Source: Alphaproteobacteria bacterium (GTDB lineage: Bacteria; Pseudomonadota; Alphaproteobacteria; MPNO01; UBA2964). From it: a DNA stretch of 64,000 bases. Under the pieces are notes generated by a model that did no database searches, was not told the DNA's origin, and saw only the letters and a list, made by a program, of their open reading frames with translations. This document shows positions 10,384 through 20,728 of the stretch, one piece after another; positions within the stretch are counted from its first letter, which is position 1, and each line of letters starts with the position of its first letter. The DNA is taken from positions 62,001 to 126,000 of the forward strand of contig WLWZ01000012.1 of the NCBI GenBank assembly GCA_012103315.1. Direction: 5' to 3'. A program made the position numbers and the translations under genes.

Positions 10384-11580
10384 TTAGCCCTGGCGTACTA
10401 GGGACAAGATCGTATTTGCCGCTATATCACTCGGCAGGCCGTCACCAGTTTTAAGAAGTTTAATTGCTTCATCCGCAGCCGTCTGTTGCGCTTCATATAC
10501 CAACTTATCTCGCAACAAGTTTTCCAAGGCATCCGCTAGGCGATCACCTGTACACTTACCTTGTATAAATTCAGGAACTCCTTCTCGATCAAGTAATATG
10601 TTTACAAGGTTGGCATAAGGAATTTTGACCAACGCTTTAATGATCCAGCCCGTTATCAGGTTCATTCGATAGGCGACTACCGACGGAACACGCGCCAAAG
10701 CTAGTTCAAGCGTGACAGTACCTGATGCCGCCAACGCAACATTTGAAGCTGCCATTGCATCGAATTTGTCCTTTTCTCCCTCAACAACGAGCACTGGGCT
10801 TCCCCAATTCTGTATCGTCGAAGTCACTTCATCCTTTAACCCCGGGATGGTTGGTATAACCACACGAACCAGCGGGAATCGTTTCTGCAATAGCTGCACC
10901 GCCAAACGAAACGGCGCCATATGCCGCTTAACCTCTCCTTGACGACTCCCTGGAAGCACACATAATAGCGGAACCTCCTCGCCAATTCGGTGTTGCTTTC
11001 GAAATCCAACGCCATTTGCATCAGCCAGTTTGCTTTCGATTACGGCATGACCCACGAAAGTTGACTTCAAACCGACTGGCTCGAAATAGGCTGGTTCAAA
11101 CGGCAATAGCGTCAAGATATGATCAAATTCGCGAGCAAATTTATGGACGCGGCCAGGACGCCAAGCCCAGACACTCGGCGCCACATAATGAATGCGACGA
11201 GTTTCTGGAACTCTCTTCAAACGTTTAAGGACAGCGAAACAAAACCCCGGAGAGTCGATCGTTACCAAAATGTCAGGCGCATACTGCTCTATGGCCTTTG
11301 CAGTTTCACGAACGCGACGGCGTAGATTGAATATCCGCGGCAAAATTTCAGCTAAGCCCATTACTGAGAGTTCAGTCATCGGGAAAGGGCTTATCAGTCC
11401 CTCGTCATTCATCCGTTCTCCACCGACACCGGCGAAAACCACATCTCCTCCTGAATGACGTTTGAGTGCTCCCATGAGACGCCCCCCCAGCAAGTCGCCG
11501 GAGGGCTCTCCGGCTATGAGAAATATGCGAATAGTTTTAGCCTCAGTTGCGCCTAGCCCACCCTCGATTGTCTCGACCAT
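10384..11580 (-). CDS. lpxB: Lipid-A-disaccharide synthase
   Basis: Joins UDP-2,3-diacylglucosamine and lipid X to form the lipid A disaccharide, at the inner face of the cytoplasmic membrane. The 398 residues are a GT-B type glycosyltransferase of family GT19. Clear family motifs are AGEPSGDLLGG near residues 23-33, FAGVGGERM, and the later LPGSRQGEVKRH and SGTVTLELAL segments. It begins 2 bases after lpxI and ends the rpsB-to-lpxB gene run at the shared terminator. Confidence 0.96.
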   Translation of the reverse strand: MVETIEGGLGATEAKTIRIFLIAGEPSGDLLGGRLMGALKRHSGGDVVFAGVGGERMNDEGLISPFPMTELSVMGLAEILPRIFNLRRRVRETAKAIEQYAPDILVTIDSPGFCFAVLKRLKRVPETRRIHYVAPSVWAWRPGRVHKFAREFDHILTLLPFEPAYFEPVGLKSTFVGHAVIESKLADANGVGFRKQHRIGEEVPLLCVLPGSRQGEVKRHMAPFRLAVQLLQKRFPLVRVVIPTIPGLKDEVTSTIQNWGSPVLVVEGEKDKFDAMAASNVALAASGTVTLELALARVPSVVAYRMNLITGWIIKALVKIPYANLVNILLDREGVPEFIQGKCTGDRLADALENLLRDKLVYEAQQTAADEAIKLLKTGDGLPSDIAANTILSLVRQG

Positions 11581-11582
11581 TG

Positions 11583-12398
11583 CTAATCACCGGGAACGCC
11601 AATAACAAAAATTCCCACTTGGTCAGCAATCCTCGCAACCTCATCTGCATCAATGACCAGGGCACCACCTGCTTCAACAGCAATTCCAGACAAACCTACT
11701 TCATTTACTGCATAAACAGTCGAAGTTCCAATGGTCGGTAAATCGACCCGACGGTCCTGACCTGGCTTTGGAAATTTAACCAAGACACCTCCCGCATCCT
11801 TCCGAAGCAACGGTCCACACCGTTCTATCATCGCGTCTGTACCTTCAGCAGCCTCCACGGCAATGACGATACCCTGCTGAATGACGACGGCTTGCCCAAT
11901 ATCTTGAGTTCCGATGACGTTTATCACTTCCTTGCCGCGCTGGATATCAGCTGTTGCCGTTCCATCCGGCCGAACGGCACCATAAACTCGTTCTTTAGCG
12001 ACGAATTCATCTAAAAGAGATTCCGGCGAAACGATCCGAAAACCCTCCTTCTCCAGCTCCTTCATAATAGCCGAAAGGATTGAATCGTCACCGAACCATG
12101 AGCGACCAAGCCGGGCTAAAAACGCGGCACCTCTCGCATCCGGTCGCAACTCCTTCAGGCCAGGACGACGCACTGTCCCGACAAAGACCAACTCTTCAAC
12201 ATTGTGTTCGCGTAATAAATCGAGAGATTTGCCCCAATCACCTATGCGGATACAGGAGTTGGGGGCAGGTTCACGATTAGCATCTGCGTGGCCATCCAGG
12301 GCAAGAAACAAACAGTCTCGTCCAGCTGCGTCACATGAATCCCGCAACAACCAAGGTAAGTCGCCGCCGCCTGCGACGATTGCAAGCTTAGGTGCCAT
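11583..12398 (-). CDS. lpxI: UDP-2,3-diacylglucosamine diphosphatase LpxI
   Basis: Hydrolyses UDP-2,3-diacylglucosamine to lipid X. LpxI (DUF1009 family) is unrelated to the LpxH of enterobacteria and replaces it in alphaproteobacteria. The frame is open from 12452, but the family N-terminus begins at MAPKLAIVAGGGDLP, so the ATG at 12398 is chosen, giving 271 residues. That start lies 11 bases inside the end of lpxA. A glycine-rich GGGDLPWLL motif near the start and a VKFPKPGQDRRVDLPTIG segment near the end are typical. Its place between lpxA and lpxB supports the call. Confidence 0.93.
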   Translation of the reverse strand: MAPKLAIVAGGGDLPWLLRDSCDAAGRDCLFLALDGHADANREPAPNSCIRIGDWGKSLDLLREHNVEELVFVGTVRRPGLKELRPDARGAAFLARLGRSWFGDDSILSAIMKELEKEGFRIVSPESLLDEFVAKERVYGAVRPDGTATADIQRGKEVINVIGTQDIGQAVVIQQGIVIAVEAAEGTDAMIERCGPLLRKDAGGVLVKFPKPGQDRRVDLPTIGTSTVYAVNEVGLSGIAVEAGGALVIDADEVARIADQVGIFVIGVPGD

Positions 12399-13188
12399 GC
12401 TCCGTTCTGGGCTGACAAATGGCACGGCTGGAGTCGCCGCGAATAAAATCAACGATATCCATCACGGCTTGGTTTTCCTTGTACATCTCAGAAACATCGA
12501 TCAAACGTTCTGACATAGACCCTTCTTCAGCGAATAGAAGCCGATAGGCCTTTCTCAAATCTGCAATCTCGCTGCGTGAAAAGCCGCGACGCCGAATGCC
12601 TACAACATTCAAACCTGCTAGTCTCGCGCGATTTCCAAGAACTGAACCGTAAGGGATAACATCCTGTTCTACACCAGACATCCCACCAATCATGGCGTGG
12701 CAACCAATGCGAACGAACTGATGAACAGCGCATAAACCACCGAGTACAGCGTAATCTTCTACGACAACATGCCCGGCAATTGTTGCGTTATTGGCAAAAA
12801 TGACATGATTGCCAACAACCCCATCATGCGCGACGTGGGCACCTACCATAAACAGGCAATTATTCCCGACACGGGTAACCATCCCGCCACCTTCAGTCCC
12901 CGGATTCATCGTTACGTTTTCGCGAATAATGTTGTTGGCGCCGATCTCAAGTGTTGATGCTTCCCCTTGATACTTCAAATCCTGGGGTTGATGACCAATA
13001 GAGGCAAATGGATAAATGTGAGTATTTGCGCCGACGGTTGTTCTACCGGCGACAACAGCGTGCGAAATAAGACGACAACCGTCGCCTAACGAAACATTAG
13101 GACCAACTACACAAAATGCACCAATGGATACGTTTTCGCCAAGCTCGGCACCGGCCTCGATGACGGCGGTCGGATGAATTTCTGTCAT
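12388..13188 (-). CDS. lpxA: UDP-N-acetylglucosamine acyltransferase
   Basis: Transfers a 3-hydroxyacyl chain from acyl carrier protein to UDP-GlcNAc, the first step of lipid A synthesis. The 266 residues are mostly left-handed beta-helix hexapeptide repeats (I-G-A, V-G-N-type turns) over about 1-190, followed by a helical C-terminus. The catalytic His lies in GAHVAHDGVVGN. It stands 4 bases after fabZ, which draws on the same hydroxyacyl-ACP pool. Confidence 0.97.
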   Translation of the reverse strand: MTEIHPTAVIEAGAELGENVSIGAFCVVGPNVSLGDGCRLISHAVVAGRTTVGANTHIYPFASIGHQPQDLKYQGEASTLEIGANNIIRENVTMNPGTEGGGMVTRVGNNCLFMVGAHVAHDGVVGNHVIFANNATIAGHVVVEDYAVLGGLCAVHQFVRIGCHAMIGGMSGVEQDVIPYGSVLGNRARLAGLNVVGIRRRGFSRSEIADLRKAYRLLFAEEGSMSERLIDVSEMYKENQAVMDIVDFIRGDSSRAICQPRTEHGT

Positions 13189-13192
13189 TCTC

Positions 13193-13660
13193 TTAATGGT
13201 CCATTATCATTGCCGCATACGAGGCCTCAGCAACGACGTCGTCGTTAACTTTGGCTTGCGAATTAAACTTCCAAACTTTCCCCCGACTGGCACGCCTGTT
13301 CACATGAATATGGAGCTGATCGCCCGGTGTCACAGGTTTACGAAATCGAGCGTTTTCTATCGTCATAAAGTAGACTAGCTTACCTTCAGACGCTTCCCCC
13401 AATGTAATCACGGCCATGGCCGCAGAGGTCTGCGCCATGGCTTCTACTATTAACACGCCGGGGAAAATTGGTTGGCCGGGAAAATGCCCTTGAAAACACG
13501 GCTCATTTATTGTCACGTTCTTGATGCCCGTAGCACTCTCGCCGGGCACCACATCAACAATTCGATCGATCATTAAGAACGGATATCGATGCGGGATGAG
13601 TTCCATAATTCGATCAATATTGATTTCACTAATGACGGATTCTTTATCGATGCTATCCAT
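13193..13660 (-). CDS. fabZ: 3-hydroxyacyl-ACP dehydratase FabZ
   Basis: Dehydrates 3-hydroxyacyl-ACP during fatty acid elongation. The hot-dog fold is seen from [11 protein letters not shown] (24-34) and the active-site segment [15 protein letters not shown] with His59 and Glu73. The 155 residues fit the family. It overlaps lpxD by 8 bases and precedes lpxA, so lipid A acylation and fatty acid synthesis are co-expressed and share the hydroxyacyl-ACP branch point. Confidence 0.97.
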   Translation of the reverse strand: MDSIDKESVISEINIDRIMELIPHRYPFLMIDRIVDVVPGESATGIKNVTINEPCFQGHFPGQPIFPGVLIVEAMAQTSAAMAVITLGEASEGKLVYFMTIENARFRKPVTPGDQLHIHVNRRASRGKVWKFNSQAKVNDDVVAEASYAAMIMDH

Positions 13661-14684
13661 CCTTGTTTGCCTTCTTTTTTCCCATCGCTCGTATCATGGC
13701 TGCCTGCTTCAACCATTGCCGCATCGGTATTGCTGGGGAACCAGAATACTTACCACCAGCTGGCAAATTATTCATAACTCCGGATTGTGCTGCAATCTGA
13801 ACACCTTTTCCAATCTTCAAGTGCCCAGAAAATCCAACTTGGCCACCAACCACGACAAAATCACCGAGTTGCGTGCTGCCCGAAATGCCCACTTGAGAAA
13901 CAATAATACACCCGTTGCCAAGAATCACGTTGTGTCCGATTTGGACTAGGTTGTCGATCCTGCAACCGTCGCCGATAACAGTATCAGCTGCACTCCCTCG
14001 ATCGATCGTAGTGTTGGCACCAATCTCCGTTTCATTTCCGATGATCACCCGACCAAGTTGGGGCACTGTGACATGTCCCTCAGCAGTTGAAGCAAATCCA
14101 AATCCAGGTTCACCAATCCGTGCTCCCGCAAAAATTCGAACCTTTGCACCCAAAATTGCGTATTGAATGGATACCGACGGCCCAACTCTACAGTCGTCAC
14201 CAATTACAACGCCACGGCCTATCACAGCGTTAGGCCCTACTTCACATCGATCGCCAATTTCTACATTTGCGCCAACCACAGCTCCTGGAGCAACATAACT
14301 ATCTTTCCCGATCGACGCTGTGGCGTGGACAAACGCGGCATCGGCACCACCTTTAACGATGGCCGCCTCAGGGTAAAACGCAGCAGCGACGTTTGCGTAA
14401 GCAAGATAAGGAGATTCTGTTAGTAAGAGTACCGTTCCTTCAGGCGCATTTTTTGACCGTTCCGGATGAACAATGCAAACGCCTGCAGCACTATCAGAGA
14501 AAGCCGAAACGTAAAGCGGGTTATCAAGGAAACTCACTTCATCACTACCAGCGGTATCCAGTGGTGCAACGTCATGTACCAATTTATCCAAATCATGCCC
14601 TGTCGCAATTGTAGCGCCAGACAGCTCAGACAATTGAGTTACGGAAAAAGGACCTGCTGAGCTATAAAACCGGGAATCCGGCAT
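13653..14684 (-). CDS. lpxD: UDP-3-O-(3-hydroxyacyl)glucosamine N-acyltransferase
   Basis: Adds the second hydroxyacyl chain to the amino group of UDP-3-O-acylglucosamine. The 343 residues show the N-terminal uridine-binding domain (about 1-105, with FLDNPLY), then a long hexapeptide-repeat beta helix with the catalytic His in [12 protein letters not shown], then a short helical tail. It is 3 bases after the skp-like gene and overlaps fabZ. Confidence 0.96.
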   Translation of the reverse strand: MPDSRFYSSAGPFSVTQLSELSGATIATGHDLDKLVHDVAPLDTAGSDEVSFLDNPLYVSAFSDSAAGVCIVHPERSKNAPEGTVLLLTESPYLAYANVAAAFYPEAAIVKGGADAAFVHATASIGKDSYVAPGAVVGANVEIGDRCEVGPNAVIGRGVVIGDDCRVGPSVSIQYAILGAKVRIFAGARIGEPGFGFASTAEGHVTVPQLGRVIIGNETEIGANTTIDRGSAADTVIGDGCRIDNLVQIGHNVILGNGCIIVSQVGISGSTQLGDFVVVGGQVGFSGHLKIGKGVQIAAQSGVMNNLPAGGKYSGSPAIPMRQWLKQAAMIRAMGKKKANKDG

Positions 14685-14687
14685 AAT

Positions 14688-15260
14688 CTATTTCTTTACC
14701 GACGGCGGTCTACCCTTAGGCATTACAACCTTAACCCGCGGAAGCTTTTTATTAAGACGCTGTGACACTTCTCGAGTTATATCAAACTTCTTCTCGTAAA
14801 ATATCAGGACACGTTTTGGTACAACCAATTGCAAAGATCGTTCCTGTGCGAGTTCCCTAGTAATGTCTCGTAAGGTTTTATGCACTTGGCGCATTGCATT
14901 TGCTAATGCTCTATCCAACATCCTGTTGACAGTCTGCACTTGCCTCTGAGTGTCGCTTACGCGTCGTTCAAATGCTTTTCGTCTCTCAGAAAAACCCTCC
15001 GGCAAAATAGCCCGTTCGCGTTCTAAATCTTGTTTGGCTTTCAATAGGTCAGCTTCCGACCTCTTAAAACGTTTCTGATAATCAATCTTCAATTTTTCCA
15101 TCTGCGGTCTAATTGAACGCGCGTCTACTGAAGAACGCAGAACCTTTTGAATATCAATTACGCCGATCGACGTATTTTGAGACAGCGCGATGTCTGCTTC
15201 GACTAAAAACACGCCATATACAAATAGAAAACTAACGCTCAAGTTCTTTAATAATTTCAT
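14688..15260 (-). CDS. skp: Periplasmic chaperone of the OmpH/Skp family
   Basis: Skp holds unfolded outer-membrane proteins in the periplasm on their way to BamA. The protein has a signal peptide (about 1-27, ending ADIALSQ), a short beta segment GVIDIQKVL, and then a charged, heptad-like region of about 50-130 predicted to be the coiled-coil arms, followed by a basic C-terminus. Length is 190 residues. Sequence in this family is poorly conserved, so the call leans on the fold pattern and on its place between bamA and lpxD. Confidence 0.88.
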   Translation of the reverse strand: MKLLKNLSVSFLFVYGVFLVEADIALSQNTSIGVIDIQKVLRSSVDARSIRPQMEKLKIDYQKRFKRSEADLLKAKQDLERERAILPEGFSERRKAFERRVSDTQRQVQTVNRMLDRALANAMRQVHKTLRDITRELAQERSLQLVVPKRVLIFYEKKFDITREVSQRLNKKLPRVKVVMPKGRPPSVKK

Positions 15261-15269
15261 ATCCTTACC

Positions 15270-17555
15270 TTAGAACCTGGCCCCAAAATCAAACCTTACG
15301 ACTTCTGTTTTATCGAAATCCTTCTTTAACAAAGCCTTCGAGAAATCAATCACTAATGGACCAAATGGTGATTTCCAAGAAATCCCGAGGCCAACAGATG
15401 CTCGCAATGATTTGTCATCAGTGATCGTCGCAAGTGTTGATTCAGAGTTCGACAGCGACCCAACATCTGAAAACAGCCGCCCTCTGATTCCGAATTCATT
15501 CGGTAAACCCACCGGGAAAGTCAACTGTGCGGTTCCTGTGTACATCAATTTACCACCGACCGCGTCGTCGGTTGCTTCATCTCGAGGACCAGCACCAGCC
15601 ACAGCAAATCCGCGCAAGGTAGGACCACCAAGGAAAAATCTATCCACGATACGAACGTCTTCACCCAGGCCAACGATATAGCCAGCCGAACCACCGAAGC
15701 TCGCAATAAACTTTTCTGTTATCGGATAATATTTTGTGGCCCTTACGTTGGCGCGTATATACTTAACACTCCCGCCAAGCCCAGCCAGGTCAGTGTTAAA
15801 CCGGGTTACAAAGCCCTCAGTAGGTAAGAAGCGGTCATCCCTGCTGTCATAAGTCAAAATTTGAGAAATCTCCGACTTTACAGCTGATCCTTCTTGTTCA
15901 CGAATAGCGAGCGAAGCAGTCGACGTTACATTCGTTACTTCTTCTCGACTAATGCGGTATCGTAAACGCTGTCTTAAATTATCCGAATATTCAAAACCTA
16001 AACGCACGCCAGTACCCAAGGATTTTCGTTCAAAAGAACTCTCGTCTTGCAAATCCCTTGTGACACGAAAAATGTCGACACCGGCGGCCAACTTTCGATC
16101 AAAAAAATATGGTTCAGTAAACTGGAGGTCAATCTGGCTCGATTCTGCGGCGATTGTCGTTTTAAGCAATAAATCTTGCCCTCGACCGAGTAGATTACGC
16201 TCCCGAATACCGATATCGCCCAACAACCCTACCGACGACGAAAATCCAGCGCCAAATGAAATTTCGCCTGTTGACCGTTCTCTGACCTTTACCTCAAGTA
16301 TTGTCTTATCCGGCTTTGAGCCCGGCACGTTCTTTACATCAACTTTCTCGAAGAAGCCAAGATTCCGAATTCGCTTTCGAGCCCGACGCATTTTTGATGC
16401 ATTGAATGCATCGCCTTCCACCAATGTCATTTCTCTGCGGATTACCGGATCAATGGTTCGAACATTCCCTGTAATATTGATGCGCTCGACAAATACTCGC
16501 GGACCCTCTCTGACCCGAAAAGTTATATTAATAACTCGCTCTTTCTTTTTTCGCTTTACCTGCGGACGAATATCGACGAAGGCATACCCAAGAGTGCCGA
16601 CAACATCTGTTAAACTCGAAACAACATTTTCAACAGCATCGGCGTTATACCAATCTCCGGTCTTTACCTTTATGTGCCCTCTTAACTGATCCGAACTGAG
16701 GTCCCGCAGTTTCGCGGCAACATCGATCTTCCCAAATCGATAACGCTGCCCTTCCTCTATAGTGAACGTGATAAAAAAACCTTCACGATTTGGGGCTAAC
16801 TCGGCGACCGCTGATACAACACGAAAATCGGCGTAACCCTTGCTAAGATAAAAACGTCGAAGGAGTTCGCGATCAAACGTCAAACGATCAGGGTCGTAAG
16901 TATCATCTGCTGATAAAAATCGGTACCAAGCGCTTTCTTTCGTCCGAACGACTGATCGCAAATCGTTGTCATCATATCGTTGATTTCCAACAAAACTTAT
17001 TCGTCGAATTTCAGTGACCGGTCCTTCTTTGATTTCAAATACCAAATCGACGCGATTTTGCGGAAGTTGAATAACTTTTGGCTCTACGCTCGCGGCAAAT
17101 CGACCATTACGCCGATAAACGTCGATCAGGCGCTGAACATCATTTTGAACGCGGGTCCGTGTATAAACAATTCGCGGTCTCAACTTGACTTCATCTTGCA
17201 ATACTTCGTTAGAAACTCGCTTGTTTCCCTCAAAAGCGATCCGATTAATTATCGGATTTTCTACAACCCTAACAACAACGGCGCTCCCTTCGCGGCGAAC
17301 GACAACGTCCGCAAATAATCCCGTTGCGAATAACTTCTTAAGCGCTTCATCCATCGCTTGCGTAGTGATGCTTTGGCCGGTGCGAATGGGAACATACGAC
17401 CTAACGGTATCCGCCTCGATACGTTGTGCACCCTCTACACGTATTTCCGTCGCCCCTTGTGCCTGAGCATGCGAATAGGTCGTCGGAAGAAGCATTATCC
17501 CAACCAAAATCGTCAGGGCAGCTCTAGATAGAAAATTACTCTGTCGACGAAACAC
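15270..17555 (-). CDS. bamA: Outer membrane protein assembly factor BamA
   Basis: Core of the BAM complex that folds beta-barrel proteins into the outer membrane. The 761 residues have a signal peptide ending SHAQA (about residue 32), five POTRA domains (about 35-450) and a C-terminal Omp85 barrel ending in FGARF, with the terminal Phe typical of barrel proteins. The frame is open to 17648, but that would run into rseP. The GTG at 17553-17555 is preferred: it lies 11 bases after GGAG, which overlaps the rseP stop (TAGGAG), and it gives a proper signal peptide. The ATG at 17565 is out of frame and followed by TAG. Confidence 0.95.
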   Translation of the reverse strand: MFRRQSNFLSRAALTILVGIMLLPTTYSHAQAQGATEIRVEGAQRIEADTVRSYVPIRTGQSITTQAMDEALKKLFATGLFADVVVRREGSAVVVRVVENPIINRIAFEGNKRVSNEVLQDEVKLRPRIVYTRTRVQNDVQRLIDVYRRNGRFAASVEPKVIQLPQNRVDLVFEIKEGPVTEIRRISFVGNQRYDDNDLRSVVRTKESAWYRFLSADDTYDPDRLTFDRELLRRFYLSKGYADFRVVSAVAELAPNREGFFITFTIEEGQRYRFGKIDVAAKLRDLSSDQLRGHIKVKTGDWYNADAVENVVSSLTDVVGTLGYAFVDIRPQVKRKKKERVINITFRVREGPRVFVERINITGNVRTIDPVIRREMTLVEGDAFNASKMRRARKRIRNLGFFEKVDVKNVPGSKPDKTILEVKVRERSTGEISFGAGFSSSVGLLGDIGIRERNLLGRGQDLLLKTTIAAESSQIDLQFTEPYFFDRKLAAGVDIFRVTRDLQDESSFERKSLGTGVRLGFEYSDNLRQRLRYRISREEVTNVTSTASLAIREQEGSAVKSEISQILTYDSRDDRFLPTEGFVTRFNTDLAGLGGSVKYIRANVRATKYYPITEKFIASFGGSAGYIVGLGEDVRIVDRFFLGGPTLRGFAVAGAGPRDEATDDAVGGKLMYTGTAQLTFPVGLPNEFGIRGRLFSDVGSLSNSESTLATITDDKSLRASVGLGISWKSPFGPLVIDFSKALLKKDFDKTEVVRFDFGARF

Positions 17556-17569
17556 GCGCCTACATACTC

Positions 17570-18700
17570 CTATGTTACTATACCCATAACGTATTCGATG
17601 AAGCGCAACTGCACCAGATCGTTCCACGTCACAAACACTGTAAGGCATAAAATTAAAGCTAAACCGATATTTAAACTATAACCCATTGCGCGCTCACTGA
17701 CCGGTCGACCACGCAAAGCTTCAATACCATAAAAAACCAAATGACCGCCGTCCAATAGCGGTATCGGAAACAGATTAATAAGACCAAGATTAATAGACAG
17801 AATAGCCGCAAACTGAACGACCATGATAATGCCTGCCTGGGCCATATCTCCAGATATTTGCGCAATGCGTACCGGCCCACCCAATTCTTTTGCATTTCGT
17901 TGACCACTGATGATTTGGCCCAAAGCATCTAGGATGTTTCCGGTCAAAACTACCGTACGGACTGACGCTTCCCAAATCGCTGTCAATGGATCGTGTCGAA
18001 CAAAAACCATATCGCCACCTGATCGCGATACGCCTAATTGTCCTATAGTTTGCTGGGAACCAAACTGGGTAACTTCAATTGCTTTCGGAACTGCAACAAC
18101 CGTGACCTTTTTTCCGTTCCGTTTCACGAGGATAGAAATTTGGCGTCCCGGTGACAATTGAACGATTCTTCTCACCTGCTCGAAACGTTCGATTGTCGTA
18201 GAACCAATTTTAAGGAAGACATCACCGGGCAATAGACCCGCTTCTTCTGCCGCGCTCCCTGGTACAACCTTGCCTACATCAGCCGGTGTATAAGGTTGCC
18301 CGACAATACTAAAAAGGCCGGCGAGAACGACAATCGCGAATAAGAAATTAGCCAGTGGACCTGCGAACACAATCCACGCCCGCTGGCGTAACGTTTTATT
18401 ATAAAATGAAACGTTGATGTCTTTATCTGTATGAGCAGGCTCCCCCGACAGGTCGTCCGGGGCCCGCTCTCCAAACATTCGAACATATCCACCGAATGGT
18501 ATCGCGCTAAATTTCCAACGGGTGCCCGTTTTACCCGTATATCCGTAGATTTCCGGACCGAATCCAATTGAAAAAACTTCTACTCTAACACCACAACGTC
18601 GAGCGGCTAAGTAATGCCCAAGCTCATGTACAAAAACTAGAACTGTGAGCACTAATATGAAGGGCAGGACATAGGTCCAAATAGCGACGAGAAAATCCAT
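17570..18700 (-). CDS. rseP: Site-2 zinc protease RseP (single PDZ domain)
   Basis: Intramembrane metalloprotease that cleaves anti-sigma factors and leftover signal peptides within the inner membrane. HELGH at 25-29 in the first membrane segment supplies the zinc ligands, and LLDGGH near residue 318 supplies the third ligand region. Only one PDZ domain is visible (about 115-200), compared with two in E. coli; at 376 residues it resembles Caulobacter MmpA. It is flanked by dxr (12 bases upstream) and bamA. Confidence 0.95.
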   Translation of the reverse strand: MDFLVAIWTYVLPFILVLTVLVFVHELGHYLAARRCGVRVEVFSIGFGPEIYGYTGKTGTRWKFSAIPFGGYVRMFGERAPDDLSGEPAHTDKDINVSFYNKTLRQRAWIVFAGPLANFLFAIVVLAGLFSIVGQPYTPADVGKVVPGSAAEEAGLLPGDVFLKIGSTTIERFEQVRRIVQLSPGRQISILVKRNGKKVTVVAVPKAIEVTQFGSQQTIGQLGVSRSGGDMVFVRHDPLTAIWEASVRTVVLTGNILDALGQIISGQRNAKELGGPVRIAQISGDMAQAGIIMVVQFAAILSINLGLINLFPIPLLDGGHLVFYGIEALRGRPVSERAMGYSLNIGLALILCLTVFVTWNDLVQLRFIEYVMGIVT

Positions 18701-18712
18701 GTAACTACAACC

Positions 18713-19912
18713 TCAAACCGCTACTGACGCGCACACGGAAACACGTTCCGCTGCAATGCCTCGTGCTTCAAGGTCCACCGAAATAACATCCTCCAGAGAC
18801 CCAATTGAACTACCAGACAACTTCGAAAGTGTATTTTCAACTGTTCTGGCGATATCCAAGAAACTAATTTTTTGTTCTAAAAAGGCTGCGACTGCTATTT
18901 CATTTGCAGCATTCAAAATGGTTGGCGCTGCCCCTCCGTCACGCAAGGTCTGTCGAGCTAATTCAATTGCCGGGAACCGTTCGGAATCAGGTTGTTCGAA
19001 ATTCAGCGTTCCGACCGACGCTAGATCTAATTTTGGGCTCGGGGCCGGAATTCGGTTTGGCCAGCCCAGAGCGTAAGCTATAGGCGTCCGCATATCAGGC
19101 GACCCTAGTTGGGCAAGCACGGAGCCATCAACATACGCAACTAAACTATGAATTATCGATTGTGTATGGACTAGGACATCTATTTTGTCCTCGGCCATCG
19201 CAAATAAATAGTGGGCTTCTATAAGCTCTAAACCCTTATTCATCATAGTCGCAGAATCTACTGAGATTTTTGCTCCCATGTCCCAATTCGGATGGGCGAT
19301 AGCTTCCGCCGGCGTGGCTTTCGCCATATCGGATAAGGCTGTTCTCCAAAAGGGCCCCCCAGACGCCGTTAGAATTATTTTTTCGATTGCGGGTCGTTGA
19401 TCAAATTCAAAGACCTGAAATATAGCATTATGTTCTGAATCCACCGGCAACAAAGTCGCCCCGGATGCCGCAACCTCAGACAGCATTAATTCTCCAGCAC
19501 AAACTAAACATTCTTTGTTCGCCAGAGCGACCGAAACGCCACGTCTTACAGCTGTGAGTGTGGGCTTGAGCCCAGCAGCGCCAACGATTGCAGCCATGAC
19601 CCAATCCGCCGGACGAGAAGCAGCTTCAACAACAGCAGAAGCCCCTGCGCCCACCTCAATCTCCGTTCCTTGCAGGGCCTCCTTCAATGCGCCGAATTGA
19701 CTTTCATCTGCAACGACAGCAAGTCCAGCATTCATTTTCCGGGCCTGCGCGGCCAGCAGTTCAACATTCGTATTGGCGGTCAAGGCTTCTACTTGATACG
19801 CCTCCGGATTACGCTGAATTAAATCAAGTGTATTGCAGCCAATTGAGCCAGTGGAGCCCAAAATCGTTATTCGTCTAGGTGCACTGCCAGCCGCAAGTTC
19901 ATTCATGGCCAT
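18713..19912 (-). CDS. dxr: 1-deoxy-D-xylulose 5-phosphate reductoisomerase
   Basis: Converts DXP to 2-C-methylerythritol 4-phosphate with NADPH, the committed step of the MEP isoprenoid pathway and the target of fosmidomycin. The NADPH-binding GSTGSIG is at 19-25; NKEC, DSEHNAIFQ, SASGGPF-like TASGGPF and HPNWDMG follow in order. The 399 residues match the family. The start at 19912 has GGAG 10 bases before it; the ATG at 19906 would make an ATGA overlap with cdsA and is an alternative. Confidence 0.96.
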   Translation of the reverse strand: MAMNELAAGSAPRRITILGSTGSIGCNTLDLIQRNPEAYQVEALTANTNVELLAAQARKMNAGLAVVADESQFGALKEALQGTEIEVGAGASAVVEAASRPADWVMAAIVGAAGLKPTLTAVRRGVSVALANKECLVCAGELMLSEVAASGATLLPVDSEHNAIFQVFEFDQRPAIEKIILTASGGPFWRTALSDMAKATPAEAIAHPNWDMGAKISVDSATMMNKGLELIEAHYLFAMAEDKIDVLVHTQSIIHSLVAYVDGSVLAQLGSPDMRTPIAYALGWPNRIPAPSPKLDLASVGTLNFEQPDSERFPAIELARQTLRDGGAAPTILNAANEIAVAAFLEQKISFLDIARTVENTLSKLSGSSIGSLEDVISVDLEARGIAAERVSVCASVAV

Positions 19913-20706
19913 TGGGAAACATCTCCTTTGGAGATTGCTAACGACAACGCAACAACAGGTACCGCCCCTAGAAACCCATCCATTCGATCCAACAAGCCAC
20001 CATGCCCGGGGATCAAGTTTCCCGTATCCTTTGCATCGAACCTGCGTTTAACCACCGACACACCAAGATCTCCTAGTTGAGCAAGAACAGCAGTTCCCCC
20101 ACCGATAATCGCCAAAGCCAAGATGCTACTGGTTTCCGTCCAGTAAGACCAGAATCCGCTCCATAATGCGGCTCCCAATATTCCTCCAATTAAGCCAGCC
20201 CAGGTCTTATTAGGACTAATCGTCGGTGCTAATTTTGGACCGCGGAAGAAACGGCCCACAAAGAGGGCTAAAATATCCGTCACCCAAACAGTCAGCATTA
20301 ACCAAAGAACAATTTGAAACCCGCTATCGCCAATATCTCTTAACCAAACGAGTCCGATACCCATGCATCCAACTGAAACGATGCCTGGGACGATCCAAAT
20401 ATTTGAAACACCAACAAGGCCTATATGGCGTCGGACTAGAAGCCAAACAAGAACCGCGCCAAAACTCAAACCGGTCAGGGCCCAGGGGACGCTTAGGAAA
20501 AACGAGAGAAGAACTACGGTAGCAACAATACCAATCCCCAAGGACCCTACGAGCCCCAATCGACCACTATTGCTGAGCTGTTGCCATTCAGCTGTCATAA
20601 TTCCCGTTACGATGGCCACAACGCAGACAAAGGTTGTCCCTCCCAGATAAATTATACCCAGAACAATTGGGGCCAAAATAAGCGCCGATAAAACTCGAGA
20701 TTTCAA
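19903..20706 (-). CDS. cdsA: Phosphatidate cytidylyltransferase
   Basis: Makes CDP-diacylglycerol from phosphatidate and CTP, the branch point of phospholipid synthesis. It is a polytopic membrane protein of 267 residues with about seven or eight hydrophobic segments. The signature region near the C-terminus is present: SPNKTWAG, then DLGVSVVKRRFDAKDTGN in part, and GHGGLLDRMDG. It lies between uppS and dxr, the usual order in proteobacteria. Confidence 0.95.
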   Translation of the reverse strand: MKSRVLSALILAPIVLGIIYLGGTTFVCVVAIVTGIMTAEWQQLSNSGRLGLVGSLGIGIVATVVLLSFFLSVPWALTGLSFGAVLVWLLVRRHIGLVGVSNIWIVPGIVSVGCMGIGLVWLRDIGDSGFQIVLWLMLTVWVTDILALFVGRFFRGPKLAPTISPNKTWAGLIGGILGAALWSGFWSYWTETSSILALAIIGGGTAVLAQLGDLGVSVVKRRFDAKDTGNLIPGHGGLLDRMDGFLGAVPVVALSLAISKGDVSQWP

Positions 20707-20728
20707 TACAACACCGCGTCTCTATGCT

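Noticed and set aside
15952..16689. Plus-strand open frame of about 245 codons
   Set aside because: Antisense to bamA, with Ser/Arg/Thr-rich low-complexity content and no recognisable motif.
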